From DATKMP01 sp963790045 (lineage in GTDB: Bacteria > Bacteroidota > Ignavibacteria > UBA10030): a stretch of 64,000 bases of DNA. The position numbers were made by a program, and so were the translations under genes. Shown one piece after another: positions 45,672 to 55,165 of the stretch. The notes under the pieces were generated by a model. The model was given only the letters and a program-made list of their open reading frames with translations, made no database searches and was not told the DNA's origin. Location: assembly GCA_963790045.1 (NCBI GenBank), contig CAWBMS010000013.1:172748-236747 (forward strand), read 5' to 3'. How positions within the stretch are numbered: position 1 is the stretch's first letter; each line of letters opens with the position of its first letter.

Positions 45672-48185
45672 ATGAAAGCTGTCATAATGGCTGGGGGCTT
45701 CGGCACACGCTTACGCCCACTCACCAGCAATATTCCCAAACCCATGGTACCCATGGTCAACAAACCGATGATGGAGCACATCGTTGAATTGCTGAAAGCA
45801 CATGGTATTAAAGACATCGTCTCTGCGTTGTTTTATCAGCCGAATGTTATTACCACGTACTTTGGAGACGGCAGTGCATGGGATATAAATATGCATTACC
45901 GAAAAGCAGAAGCAGATTACGGTACCGCCGGCTGCGTCCGTTTTTCAAAAGAATTTTTAGATGAACGTTTCATCGTGATTAGCGGCGACGTGTTGACCGA
46001 TTTCGATTTAACCGCCGCATTGCGGTTTCACGAACAGAAAAAAGCAAAAGCAACGCTTCTGCTCACCCGTGTTTCTAACCCATTACAATACGGCGTTGTA
46101 TTGACGCGCGAAGATGGAAAAATTACCCGCTTTCTCGAAAAGCCGTCGTGGGGCGAGGTCTTCAGCGATACCATCAACACCGGCATTTATATTTTGGAAC
46201 CGGACGTGCTGGAATTGATTCCTGAAAAACAGGAATTCGATTTCAGCAAAAATTTATTCCCGCTCTTATTGGAACGTGACCTTGGATTGTACGGATATAT
46301 TGCCGAAGGATATTGGAAAGACATCGGCAGTTTGAATGAATATCAGGATGCACATTCCGACGTGCTGCGTGGAGAAGTGCTGTTGAAGATCGATGGAGAG
46401 AAGCACGATAATCTTCTCATCGGCAAAGGCAGCACCGTCGAAGCTGACCCGCGCCATTTAACCGGCAACATCGTTATCGGAAAGAATTGCCATATTCATA
46501 AAGGCGCTGTCATCAGCAACTCGGTTATCGGTGATGGCTGCGAACTATTGCCGGGCGCGGTGGTGCGCAACTCCATCATCTGGAGCTGGACTACCATCGG
46601 CACACGCACAGAACTATCGCACGACGTCATCGGCACCAATTGTTTCATCGGCGACGATACGACAATTTTAGAAAACGTTTTTATCAGCGATTCCTGTACC
46701 ATCGGCAAAGACAGCAAATTATTTTCAAACATCAAACTGTGGCCCGAGAAGAAAGTTGAAGAAGGTTCGATTGTTACACGGAGTTTAGTGTGGGAAGATA
46801 AATGGCTGCGAGAATTATTTACCACCGATTCGCGCGTCAGCGGTATTTCCAATGTCGAAATTACTCCGGAGTTCAGCGCAAAACTCGGAGCAGCATTCGG
46901 CGCTTTTGTCGGCGCCGGCGCAACCGTTATTGCCAGCCGTGATTCGGACAATGTTTCCCGAATGATCAACCGCGCCATCATTACCGGTTTGATGTCGGCG
47001 GGCGTACACTGCGCTGATTTGCGCGCTTCTTCCATTCCTATCATTCGTCATGAACTCGGCAGCGGACAAAATCGCGGCGGAATCCACGTACGCAAATCAC
47101 CATTCGATAAAAATTTGACGGATATTATTTTCTTCGACGCCCAAGGGAAGGATTTGCCCAGCAGCAAATCCAAATCCATCGAACGATTATTTTTCGGCGA
47201 AGATTATGCGCGAGCGCACTTCGATAAAGTCGGTACTTTATCTTTCCCCGAACGTACCACGGAACGTTACACCGCACATTTTTTAAAAACATTAGACACA
47301 CAAGCAATACGTGCTGCCGGCTTGAAATTGGTTATCGATTATTCCAACGGCGTCGCCTTATCGGTCTTTCCCAACATCCTCGGCGATATCAATGTGCAGG
47401 TCGTGGCACTCAACGCCTATCTCGATAATCGCAAGTTGACGCGCACAAAACAAGAATTTGACGACTCGCTTCATCAGCTTTCCTATGTCGTCACATCTTT
47501 AAAATATGATCTTGGTATTATGCTGGATGTCGGCGCTGAAAAAATTTATGCCGTTGATGAACACGGCTGCATTATCGACGGTGACCGTCTGCTCACGTTG
47601 ATGGTAAAGTTTGCGGCACTCGCCAACAAAGACCTAAAAAAAATTGCTGTGCCCGTTACCGCATCGGGCGAAATCGACATCATTGCAAAAGAATTCGGCT
47701 TGGAAGTATTGCGCACACGCAACAGCCATCTTGCATTGATGGAAGCCGCCATTGATAAAGAACTTCGTTTTGTCGGCGGTACACGCGGCGGATTTATTTT
47801 CAATGAATTTTTATCTGCTTCCGACGGCATGTATTCCATTGCGAAGCTGATCGAATTTATGGCAAAGACCGGAAAAAAACTCGGCGATCTCGATCACGAA
47901 ACTATCCGCCTTCGCCTCGAAAAACGAAAAGTACAGTGCCCGTGGCATATTAAAGGCCGCGTAATGCGAAAGCTCATGGAAGATTCTGAAAACATTTCAC
48001 GTGAATTAGTGGAAGGCGTCAAACTTTCCCCCGCTCATCTTGGCACCAACACAACTGTTCTCATCAATCCCGACCACTCAAAACCTGTATTTCACATTAT
48101 CGCTGAATCCGCTAATGCAGAAACCGCACAAAAATTAGTGCAAGAATATGAAGAGAAGGTCAAACATTGGGTAGCAGGAAAGTAG
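45672..48185 (+). CDS. Nucleotidyltransferase-phosphomannomutase fusion (mannose-1-phosphate guanylyltransferase type)
   Basis: 837 residues in three parts. Residues 1-235 are a sugar-nucleotide pyrophosphorylase: MKAVIMAGGFGTRLRPLTSN, FIVISGDVLTDFDL, FLEKPSWGEVFSDTINTGIY, YWKDIGSLNEYQDA. Residues about 250-370 are left-handed beta-helix hexapeptide repeats (IGKNCHIHKGAVISNSVIGD). Residues about 380-835 resemble alpha-phosphohexomutase (SRDSDNVSRMINRAIITGLM, GTRGGFIFNE), but the phosphoserine motif TASHNP is replaced by GGIHVRKSPFDKN. Such fusions make activated sugars for surface polysaccharide. Mutase activity is doubtful; a regulatory or binding role is possible. Confidence 0.88.
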   Translation: MKAVIMAGGFGTRLRPLTSNIPKPMVPMVNKPMMEHIVELLKAHGIKDIVSALFYQPNVITTYFGDGSAWDINMHYRKAEADYGTAGCVRFSKEFLDERFIVISGDVLTDFDLTAALRFHEQKKAKATLLLTRVSNPLQYGVVLTREDGKITRFLEKPSWGEVFSDTINTGIYILEPDVLELIPEKQEFDFSKNLFPLLLERDLGLYGYIAEGYWKDIGSLNEYQDAHSDVLRGEVLLKIDGEKHDNLLIGKGSTVEADPRHLTGNIVIGKNCHIHKGAVISNSVIGDGCELLPGAVVRNSIIWSWTTIGTRTELSHDVIGTNCFIGDDTTILENVFISDSCTIGKDSKLFSNIKLWPEKKVEEGSIVTRSLVWEDKWLRELFTTDSRVSGISNVEITPEFSAKLGAAFGAFVGAGATVIASRDSDNVSRMINRAIITGLMSAGVHCADLRASSIPIIRHELGSGQNRGGIHVRKSPFDKNLTDIIFFDAQGKDLPSSKSKSIERLFFGEDYARAHFDKVGTLSFPERTTERYTAHFLKTLDTQAIRAAGLKLVIDYSNGVALSVFPNILGDINVQVVALNAYLDNRKLTRTKQEFDDSLHQLSYVVTSLKYDLGIMLDVGAEKIYAVDEHGCIIDGDRLLTLMVKFAALANKDLKKIAVPVTASGEIDIIAKEFGLEVLRTRNSHLALMEAAIDKELRFVGGTRGGFIFNEFLSASDGMYSIAKLIEFMAKTGKKLGDLDHETIRLRLEKRKVQCPWHIKGRVMRKLMEDSENISRELVEGVKLSPAHLGTNTTVLINPDHSKPVFHIIAESANAETAQKLVQEYEEKVKHWVAGK

Positions 48186-48235
48186 GATTTTTCATTTGTT
48201 ATTTGAGAAAAAATCTGTGATCTTTAAATGTACAA

Positions 48236-48280
48236 AAGCCGCGTTGGCTGAGTGAACCATTTCACTTGCTAAGGCGGCTT
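48236..48280 (+). terminator. Imperfect hairpin after the ManC-PMM gene
   Basis: AAGCCGC... (from 48236) pairs with ...GCGGCTT (to 48280) with a few mismatches and closes on GTGAA-CCAT-TTCAC. No T-run follows, so a termination role is uncertain. Confidence 0.35.
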
Positions 48281-48298
48281 GTTCGCTTGGAGTAGCTG

Positions 48299-48769
48299 AT
48301 GAAAATTACAGACATATTGAACGAATCCGTTATTCGAACCAATCTTCCCGGTGCATCGAAGGAAGAAGTGATCAACGCGTTGATCGAACTCGCGGCAACA
48401 CAAAAGCAAGTAACCGACAAAGAACGTGTTCGCATGGCAATATTTGAACGCGAGAAAATCATGTCCACCGGCGTTGGATCGGGTTTTGCCATTCCGCATG
48501 GAAAAACCGATGCGGTCAGCGACATCGTTGCGGCATTTGCTGTCACCGCGCATTCAATCGATTATCAATCGTTAGACGACCAGCCGGTGCGGTTGGTGTT
48601 TCTGCTGGTTGGGCGCGACAACATGGTCGGTCCGCATATTAAATTGCTCAGCCGCATTTCGCGATTGATGAATAAAGAAGATTTCCGTAAAAAATTATTA
48701 GAGGCGGAAACGCCAAAAGATGTATTGGAAATTTTCCGGCAAGAAGAAGCGACCTTTACCGAGGGCTAA
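48299..48769 (+). CDS. PTS EIIA (fructose/nitrogen type) protein
   Basis: 156 residues of the fructose-type IIA family. The phospho-acceptor His is in GSGFAIPHGKTDAVSDIV, followed by PVRLVFLLVGRDNMVGPHIK, LLSRISRLMNKEDFRKKLLE. No EIIB, EIIC, HPr or EI gene is nearby, so it resembles the regulatory PtsN rather than a transport component; its phosphodonor is unknown. The upstream region has a hairpin but no clear promoter. Confidence 0.87.
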   Translation: MKITDILNESVIRTNLPGASKEEVINALIELAATQKQVTDKERVRMAIFEREKIMSTGVGSGFAIPHGKTDAVSDIVAAFAVTAHSIDYQSLDDQPVRLVFLLVGRDNMVGPHIKLLSRISRLMNKEDFRKKLLEAETPKDVLEIFRQEEATFTEG

Positions 48770-48847
48770 TTGTACCATTCGTAGTTTTTTAGATCGCCGC
48801 AACTATTGTTGTCGCGGTGTTGGTTATAGTACGCAAAGGATTACCGT

Positions 48848-50100
48848 TTGAAATTCCGTTCCATCAAAGGCACAAAAGATATTCTTCCCGATGAAGTTGC
48901 TGCATGGCAGCATGTAGAAGCAACCGTGCGTCGTGTGATGCATGCCTTCAACTATAAAGAAATTCTTGTACGCCGATCTTTGAACAAACTTCTTTGTTCG
49001 CACGCAGCATCGGCGAACTCACGGATATTGTCAGCAAAGAGATGTACACGTTTCTCGATCGGAGTGAAGAAAGTATTACGCTTCGGCCGGAAGGAACTGC
49101 ATCGGCATTACGGGCGTACATTCAAAACAATCTCGGCGAACAAAATCCATTAGTGAAAGTCTATTACCTTGGCCCGATGTTCCGGCAGGAACGTCCCCAA
49201 GCCGGACGGCTGCGACAGTTTCATCAGTTCGGTGCAGAATCGCTCGGCGGTTCATCGCCGCAATTGGATGTGGAAATGATGATGATGCCGTTGGAAATTT
49301 ACCGGCAACTCGGCATCGATCAATTCTCGTTGAAAATAAATTCCGTCGGCTGCGAAAAATGTCGCCCCATCTACAAAACAATTTTACAAGCGCAACTACA
49401 AAAAGTTGCCGCACAACTTTCTCACGATAGCCAGCTTCGCGTCGAAAATAATCCGCTGCGCGTTCTTGATTCCAAAGATGAAAACGATAAAGCGCTTACC
49501 GCAAACGCACCACTAATTAAAGATCATCTCTGCGATGAATGCGCGAAACATTTTTCTGCCGTTCGTTCGTTGTTGGATGAAGCAAGAATAAAATACGAAG
49601 TCGATGGACGGTTAGTGCGCGGCTTGGATTATTATACGAAGACCGCTTTTGAAATTACCAGCACGGCGCTCGGCTCCCAAGATGCGCTTGCCGGCGGCGG
49701 ACGTTATGATTTGCTTGTCGAAGAACTTGGCGGCAAAGCTACACCCGGCGTCGGTTTTGCTGCAGGTATTGAACGATTGTTAATGGTGCTGGCGAAATTA
49801 GAAAAAAATACTGTCACCACGACAACACCGAAAATTTTTCTTGTTGGATTGGATGAGCCGTCACGACAATGGGCTTTTTTAAAAGCACAGGAATTACGCC
49901 GCAACGGCATTGGTGCAGAAATCGATTACCTCGGCCGCAGTATTAAAGCGCAGATGCGCGAGGCAAACCGGCAGCAAGCGGAATACGTTGTGGTTGTCGG
50001 CGAGAGCGAGTTGAAAACAAAATCTGCAAAGCTCAAACACATGCACACCGGCGAAGAAACTGTCGTCTCGCTCGACTCGCTGGAACTTTCACTTCGATAA
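48848..50100 (+). CDS. hisS: Histidyl-tRNA synthetase (frameshift near 48975)
   Basis: Class II synthetase charging tRNA-His. A TTG start at 48848 with AAGGA upstream gives KFRSIKGTKDILPDEVAAWQ. Near 48975 the frame changes, after which TPIFEQTSLFARSIGELTDI, then motif 2 (YYLGPMFRQERPQAGRLRQF), the histidine loops GLDYYTKTAFEIT and motif 3 GVGFAAGIERLLM follow to 50100. Full length is about 417 residues, the normal size. An essential gene with a single one-base break points to a sequence error. Confidence 0.94.
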
Positions 50101-50103
50101 TGC

Positions 50104-50502
50104 ATGGCACGCAAGAAAAAAGATCCGGATTATCAGCTTAACATCTTTCATCATTACGACGAAAAGACACAACAGAACGTCGTTGTGTTTCTTGTGCAAA
50201 CCACAAAAATATTTGTCAGCTTTCAATATGAAATTTTATTGGAAGATGCGGTGCATCCCAACGATATTCATCTGCACATTACCGGTTTGCACGTGCCGGA
50301 ATTGTTGATTCCGCAAACGGGTCCTGCGCGCAGCAGGCGTGATTACACCGATTTGTACGGCTCGTATAAATTATTCATCACCAAACAGGACAAAACGGTG
50401 AATGAATTTTTAATAGAAATAACCTACGCCGATATTCGCATCAAAAAAAAACCGATAGATGCTTTCATTCTTGTTTCATCTGATCCGGTAGATTTACATT
50501 AA
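50104..50502 (+). CDS. Conserved-looking hypothetical protein
   Basis: 132 residues, not recognised. The N-terminus is basic (MARKKKDPDYQLNIFHHYDE), then come alternating beta strands (NVVVFLVQTTKIFVSFQYEI, DIHLHITGLHVPELLI, VNEFLIEITYADIRIKK). No signal peptide or membrane segment is seen. It starts three bases after hisS and ends 18 bases before lgt, so it is embedded in the hisS-lgt-rlmB operon, which supports it being real. Confidence 0.6.
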   Translation: MARKKKDPDYQLNIFHHYDEKTQQNVVVFLVQTTKIFVSFQYEILLEDAVHPNDIHLHITGLHVPELLIPQTGPARSRRDYTDLYGSYKLFITKQDKTVNEFLIEITYADIRIKKKPIDAFILVSSDPVDLH

Positions 50503-50520
50503 CATTTATTTGAAGTACTT

Positions 50521-51342
50521 ATGTGCCCACGACTTTTTCACATCGGACCATTTACCGTTTACGGTTACGGCCTTATGCTTGCGACAGGATTTATCGTTGC
50601 AAGTTATGTTCTTGCGAATGAGTTCAAACGCCGAAAGCTCGATCCCAACTTCGCCAACAATATTACCATCGTCGCATTAATCAGCGGCGTTGTCGGTTCT
50701 AAAATATTATATCTTTTAGAAAATCTAAACGAGTTTCTTGCCGATCCCTTCGGTATGGCATTCAACCCCGGCGGCTTGACGTTTTACGGCGGATTTCTTC
50801 TTGCAACATTTTGTATTTATTTATACGGAAAGAAAAAACACCTTGGATTTTTTCTGATGGGCGACGCAATTGCTCCCGCCTTAATGCTCGGCTACGGCAT
50901 TGCGCGCGTGGGCTGCCACCTTGCCGGCGACGGCGACTACGGATTTCCGACAACGTTACCATGGGGAATAGACTATTCCAAAGGAACATATCCGCCGTCG
51001 TACGCATTTCGAGACTTTCCTGAAATCACAAGCCATTATCCGGGCGGCATTGTACCGGATCATACCTTGTGCCATCCCACGCCGATTTATGAACTCATTA
51101 TTTGTATTATCATGTTTTCTATCCTCTGGCGATTGCGAAAGAATATGCAGCCGGTTGGAAAATTATTTATGCTGTATCTTGTGTTTGCCGGACTGGAACG
51201 ATTCAGTATCGAATTCCTCCGTCTCAATCCGCGGCTCCTGTTCGGATTATCGGAAGCACAGCTCATTGCTCTTATCCTCATCGTTGTAGGTTCGTTCGGC
51301 TGGTGGAAATTTTCACGTTCAATTCCGCAGCAAACAAATTAA
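50521..51342 (+). CDS. lgt: Prolipoprotein diacylglyceryl transferase
   Basis: Inner-membrane enzyme that attaches diacylglycerol to the lipobox cysteine of lipoproteins, including those encoded nearby. The 273 residues have seven hydrophobic helices; FHIGPFTVYGYGLMLATGFI, LTFYGGFLL and GYGIARVGCHLAGDGDYGFP (a variant of the GRxGNFxNxExxG signature) are visible. HPTPIYELIICIIMF marks the later conserved region. Length is normal and the gene is followed directly by rlmB. Confidence 0.93.
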   Translation: MCPRLFHIGPFTVYGYGLMLATGFIVASYVLANEFKRRKLDPNFANNITIVALISGVVGSKILYLLENLNEFLADPFGMAFNPGGLTFYGGFLLATFCIYLYGKKKHLGFFLMGDAIAPALMLGYGIARVGCHLAGDGDYGFPTTLPWGIDYSKGTYPPSYAFRDFPEITSHYPGGIVPDHTLCHPTPIYELIICIIMFSILWRLRKNMQPVGKLFMLYLVFAGLERFSIEFLRLNPRLLFGLSEAQLIALILIVVGSFGWWKFSRSIPQQTN

Positions 51343-51345
51343 TTT

Positions 51346-52083
51346 ATGGCAGAAGAACAATACATTGCGGGCAGGCAGCCCGTTCTCGAAGCGCTGAAAT
51401 CGCAACAGCCCATCGATCAAATTTTAATTTTGCATGGGACGGCAGGACCGCAAATTCAACAGATCAAACAACTCGCACGCGAGCAGCGCGTTCTTGTTAA
51501 AGAAGTTGATAAAGAACGATTTCAGGAACTTGCCGGAAGTTCGCTCACACAGGGCGTTCTCGCCGTCGTCAACGAGTATTCGTACGTCGAAGTGGAAGAT
51601 ATTCTTGCGCTTGCACAGAAAAAAAACGAGCCGCCGTTTCTATTGGTGCTGGATGAAATTGAAGACCCGCACAATCTCGGCGCGCTGATTCGTTCCGCTG
51701 AATGCGCCGGTGTGCATGGCGTTATCATTCCCCTGCACCACGCCGCATCTGTCAATCAAACCGTTGTCAAAACTTCGGCAGGAGCAACGGCGCACATGCT
51801 GATTGCGCGCGTGACCAACATCGTGCAAACGCTGGATGCATTAAAGAAAAAAAATGTATGGATCGTTGGCACGGATATGAGCGGCGGGAAAAAATATTAC
51901 GAACAGGATTATCGTGGGGCAATCGCTGTCGTCATCGGCAGCGAAGGAAACGGCATGCGGCGATTGGTGAAAGAGACATGCGATTTTCTTGTTACGATTC
52001 CGATGCACGGCAACATCGAATCGCTCAATGCGTCTGTCGCCGGCGGGTTAGTATTGTTTGAAGCGGCAAAGGTAAGATCCTAA
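51346..52083 (+). CDS. rlmB: 23S rRNA (guanosine(2251)-2'-O)-methyltransferase (TrmH/SPOUT family)
   Basis: 245 residues: an N-terminal substrate-binding domain (YIAGRQPVLEALKSQQPIDQ) and a SPOUT knot with the three family motifs: DEIEDPHNLGALIRSAECAG, AIAVVIGSEGNGMRRLV and IPMHGNIESLNASVAGGLVL. The TrmH family also methylates tRNA, so the exact nucleoside is inferred from similarity. It lies three bases after lgt. Confidence 0.9.
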   Translation: MAEEQYIAGRQPVLEALKSQQPIDQILILHGTAGPQIQQIKQLAREQRVLVKEVDKERFQELAGSSLTQGVLAVVNEYSYVEVEDILALAQKKNEPPFLLVLDEIEDPHNLGALIRSAECAGVHGVIIPLHHAASVNQTVVKTSAGATAHMLIARVTNIVQTLDALKKKNVWIVGTDMSGGKKYYEQDYRGAIAVVIGSEGNGMRRLVKETCDFLVTIPMHGNIESLNASVAGGLVLFEAAKVRS

Positions 52084-52099
52084 CCTACGACTATAACAA

Positions 52100-52150
52100 C
52101 CTCTCCGATCATTTGAACTTGCCCACCGAAAGGTGGGGCGGTCGGAGAGG
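52100..52150. repeat. Two-part hairpin after rlmB
   Basis: Outer arms CCTCTCCGA (52100-52108) and TCGGAGAGG (52142-52150) enclose an inner hairpin, GCCCACC (52121-52127), GAAA tetraloop, GGTGGGG (52132-52138). No T-run follows. It may end the operon or be part of a small RNA. The remaining bases to 52352 are AT-rich with one possible promoter. Confidence 0.5.
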
Positions 52151-52177
52151 TATGAAGATCCAATACAGCGCGGGGTA

Positions 52178-52206
52178 TTGACTCTTATCTTGCAAAAAGT
52201 TACGTT
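52178..52206 (+). promoter_or_regulatory. Candidate promoter of the 52353 gene
   Basis: TTGACT (52178-52183), 17 bases, TACGTT (52201-52206), giving a leader of about 140 bases. Confidence 0.4.
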
Positions 52207-52352
52207 TAAATAGATTTTAATTTTCACAATGTTTTTACTTTTTTATTGGACTGCAATGAAAGAGTTACATGGTTTTACAATTCATGTCGACAATGTCGAC
52301 CTAATTACTAGCTGAGGCGGTTGCTGAATATCTGAAAAAAAGGGAATCCAAT

Positions 52353-52718
52353 ATGGAAGAAAGTATCATTTACAAGGATCATTTAATTGAAATCTCAAAC
52401 GACTCCATTTTGATAAAGAATTATTATTTTCCACTCATTGGTGCAAAGCGTGTTCCCTTTAAAAATATACAATCTGTCACGGCTGAAGAACCATCATTAT
52501 TAAATGGTCAGTTCAGAATTTGGGGAACTCGAAATTTTGTGACTTGGTTCCCAATGGACTTTTTGCGACCCCAAAGAGATAAGATATTCATGATCAATCT
52601 AATTGGCAAAACCGTTGATGTCGGATTCACAGTTAAGAATTCCGAAACAGTAATTAAAATATTACAACAAAAAGGATTAATTCAACACGCAACCGCCCCC
52701 CTAAGTAACAAATTATGA
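52353..52718 (+). CDS. Hypothetical protein, possible PH-like fold
   Basis: 121 residues, not recognised with certainty. AGGGA seven bases before the ATG supports the start. The order of strands (HLIEISNDSILIKNYYFPLI, RVPFKNIQSVTAEEP, FRIWGTRNFVTWFPMD) and a final helix (SETVIKILQQKGLIQ) resemble bacterial PH-domain proteins, a weak structural guess. The surrounding 500 bases are clearly more AT-rich than the flanks, which suggests recent acquisition. No membrane segment is seen. Confidence 0.55.
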   Translation: MEESIIYKDHLIEISNDSILIKNYYFPLIGAKRVPFKNIQSVTAEEPSLLNGQFRIWGTRNFVTWFPMDFLRPQRDKIFMINLIGKTVDVGFTVKNSETVIKILQQKGLIQHATAPLSNKL

Positions 52719-52775
52719 GATATAGAAAAATGATAAACAATACGCATTTGTTGCTTTCTGAAAGAATTGCGCTTG

Positions 52776-52888
52776 CGTGATGGAGACGCTAACCGGCAAC
52801 TCCACGAAGTCCGCGTTTTTATTTTGGAAACGAAACCTGAAGGTTTCGACTACCGTATTTTTCGAGTTTTCACACAGTCTCCATCACG
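52776..52888. repeat. 113-base element with 12-base inverted ends
   Basis: CGTGATGGAGAC (52776-52787) and GTCTCCATCACG (52877-52888) are exact inverted repeats. Inside lies a perfect hairpin, CGAAACC-TGAA-GGTTTCG-like (about 52830-52850). No credible gene lies in 52719-52954. It could be a small transposon remnant or a structured RNA. Confidence 0.5.
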
Positions 52889-52954
52889 TTGTGAACGTAA
52901 AATAATTTCGCTTCACAGAATTGCATTAAGACGTTCGCGCAACGGTTAAACCGG

Positions 52955-54313
52955 TTATTCCTCTTCCTCTTTCACCAACCCGTACTGCTTCATCTTGGTG
53001 TAGAGGTGGCTGCGTTGAATATCGATTGCTTCGGCAGTTTGGGAAATATTCCATTTGTGAATTTCTAATTGCCTTTTAATGAACGCTGCTTCCGCACGAT
53101 CTTTAAATTCTTGAAAGGTTTTTGCGGAACAAAGCAAGCCGTCGTTCTTTTCTGCGCTGCTGCCGAACGAATCCAGCACGGCAATATCGATCGTGCTGCC
53201 CGGCGAAAGAATGACGAGCCGCTCGATAGCATTTTTCAATTCACGCACGTTGCCTGTCCATATGCGCTGTGTAAGTGCATCGGCAACATCCTGCGTGACT
53301 GTTTTCCGCGCAATACCGTTCCGTGCACAAACATCATTGCTGAATGCCCGCGCCAAAATCAACACGTCGTCTAAATGTTCCCGCAGCGGCGGCACCAGAA
53401 CCGGAATAACATTAAGACGGTGAAATAAATCCTTGCGAAAATTTCCCTTCGTAATTTCTTCTTCCAAATTTTTATTCGTTGCGGCAAGCACGCGTACATT
53501 GACAGCAATCAACTTGTTACCGCCAACGCGTTCAATCGTGTTTTCTTCTAATGCACGTAGCACTTTTGCCTGTGCCTGCAAACTCATATCGCCCACTTCA
53601 TCTAAAAACAATGTGCCGCCGTCCGCCTGTTCAAACTTTCCGATGCGCTGCACGGTAGCACCGGTGAACGATCCTTTTTCATGCCCGAACAATTCTGATT
53701 CAATCAACTCCGCCGGAATCGCTGCGCAGTTCACTTCGACAAACGGTTTTGTGCTGCGTTTGCTGCCGCGATGAATCGCGCGTGCAACTAATTCTTTGCC
53801 GGTACCGTTTTCACCCGTAATCAGTACGCGAGCATCCGTCGGTGCAATGCGTTCAATGAGTCCAAGAATTTCTTTGATGGGTTTGCTTTCGCCCAGAATG
53901 CGGTGCTTGCCTTCCACGTTTTCTCGTAGTGTTTCATTCTCGGTTGCGAGTGCGGCTTGGTGCAGTGCATTGCGAATTGTAACGAGTAATTTGTCCCTGT
54001 CTAATGGTTTCGGAAGAAAATCAAACGCGCCGAGTTTGGTGGCTTCCACCGCCGTTTCAATCGTTCCGTGGCCGGAGATCATAATGACCGGAAGTTTTTC
54101 ATGCTCCTGCCGAATTTTTGTCAGCGTTTCGATACCGTCCATCCCCGCCATCTTCACATCCAACAAAATGACATCGGGATGCAGATGGTCGAGTTGCTGC
54201 AATGCCTTCTCACCGTTCTCAGCAAACACGACATCGTAGTGTTCGTATTCCAAAATCATTTTCAGCGATTCGCGAATCGCTTTTTCGTCATCGACAACAA
54301 GAATGGTTTTCAT
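52955..54313 (-). CDS. NtrC-family sigma54-dependent response regulator
   Basis: 452 residues. Receiver domain (TILVVDDEKAIRESLKMILE, phospho-Asp in ILLDVKMAGMDG, Lys in FDFLPKPLD), AAA+ domain (Walker A ITGENGTGKELVARA, the sigma54 loop written GSFTGA instead of GAFTGA, Walker B GGTLFLDEVGDM, arginine finger region FRKDLFHRLNVIPVLVPPLR) and a Fis-type helix-turn-helix (WNISQTAEAIDIQRSHLYTK). It activates sigma54 promoters after phosphorylation. No sensor kinase is next to it; rpoN is not in the window. Confidence 0.93.
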   Translation of the reverse strand: MKTILVVDDEKAIRESLKMILEYEHYDVVFAENGEKALQQLDHLHPDVILLDVKMAGMDGIETLTKIRQEHEKLPVIMISGHGTIETAVEATKLGAFDFLPKPLDRDKLLVTIRNALHQAALATENETLRENVEGKHRILGESKPIKEILGLIERIAPTDARVLITGENGTGKELVARAIHRGSKRSTKPFVEVNCAAIPAELIESELFGHEKGSFTGATVQRIGKFEQADGGTLFLDEVGDMSLQAQAKVLRALEENTIERVGGNKLIAVNVRVLAATNKNLEEEITKGNFRKDLFHRLNVIPVLVPPLREHLDDVLILARAFSNDVCARNGIARKTVTQDVADALTQRIWTGNVRELKNAIERLVILSPGSTIDIAVLDSFGSSAEKNDGLLCSAKTFQEFKDRAEAAFIKRQLEIHKWNISQTAEAIDIQRSHLYTKMKQYGLVKEEEE

Positions 54314-54361
54314 AAATATTCTTTTTCATGATATGAATTGAAAATATTTTTATAGCCGTTA

Positions 54362-55143
54362 CTATTTAATGTCTTTGTACGGCAAAGTCAAGTAATCGGA
54401 TGGCAGCAAATTGTTGACGATCAACAAATCCTTTCCGAACTGATTGCCCTGCAAATTTGCGCGCTTATCACGCGGATCATTCGCGCCGCCGACAACCATG
54501 CCCGGCTCCGCCCATTCAAGTAAATCTCCAATTGCATGCACCATTTCAGGTTGACCTAATACATACGAGAGAAATGCAGATCCAAAAAACGCTGCAGCTT
54601 ATCACGGTCGCGTGCAACGCCGTGAGGCGAATCAGGATAAATATTGTTGGGAAGATGCCGAACGCGCGTAGTGAAGGAGCTGTCTGTTTCAAAAGTCAGC
54701 ATCATTGGAATGGTGAGAGCGAACACGGTTTTGATATGAATAACTCTGTGTTCCAGCACTGCAAGGAACGATACAAACAACGCACGCTCAAAATCATGAC
54801 GCGTCGTTTGCAGCGCTTTTAAATAAATAAAATCCACCGTTGTAACATCGTTATATTGTTTGCGAAATTTTTGAAATTGTTCATTCCGAATATAGTCGCG
54901 AACTGTTTGCACATCGGATAGGATTTGCGGTTCGATGCCGTGAGCAAAGACGTTCAAAAAAAAATTTTGATGATGAGAATCATCGTTCACATTCCAAACG
55001 GAAGCGACGGAATCAGCGCGAACATCGTTTTGCCCAAAGCTATTTCCCGAACAAAATAACAGCATAACAAAAAAATCCAGAGCTATGAGAACAAATCGAT
55101 TGTTCCAACGACAAAAATTTATTCCGTCGTTCATAGCTTTCAA
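54362..55143 (-). CDS. Hypothetical secreted protein (frameshift near 54590)
   Basis: About 260 residues once a one-base shift in a run of six T near 54590 is corrected. A hydrophobic signal-like stretch (FVLIALDFFVMLLFCSGNSF) near residues 17-37 follows a short basic start. The body is mostly helical (FLAVLEHRVIHIKTVFALTI; HLPNNIYPDSPHGVARDRDK), then FFGSAFLSYVLGQPEMVHAI and GMVVGGANDPRDKRANLQGN to the end DYLTLPYKDIK. I do not recognise the family. It lies between the sigma54 regulator and the epimerase gene on the same strand. Confidence 0.6.
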
Positions 55144-55165
55144 ATCCCGCGTAGCAATTGTTCAC

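Noticed and set aside
52767..52949. 60-codon plus-strand frame over the inverted-repeat element
   Set aside because: It follows the palindrome, has no ribosome-binding site and its product is low-quality basic sequence.
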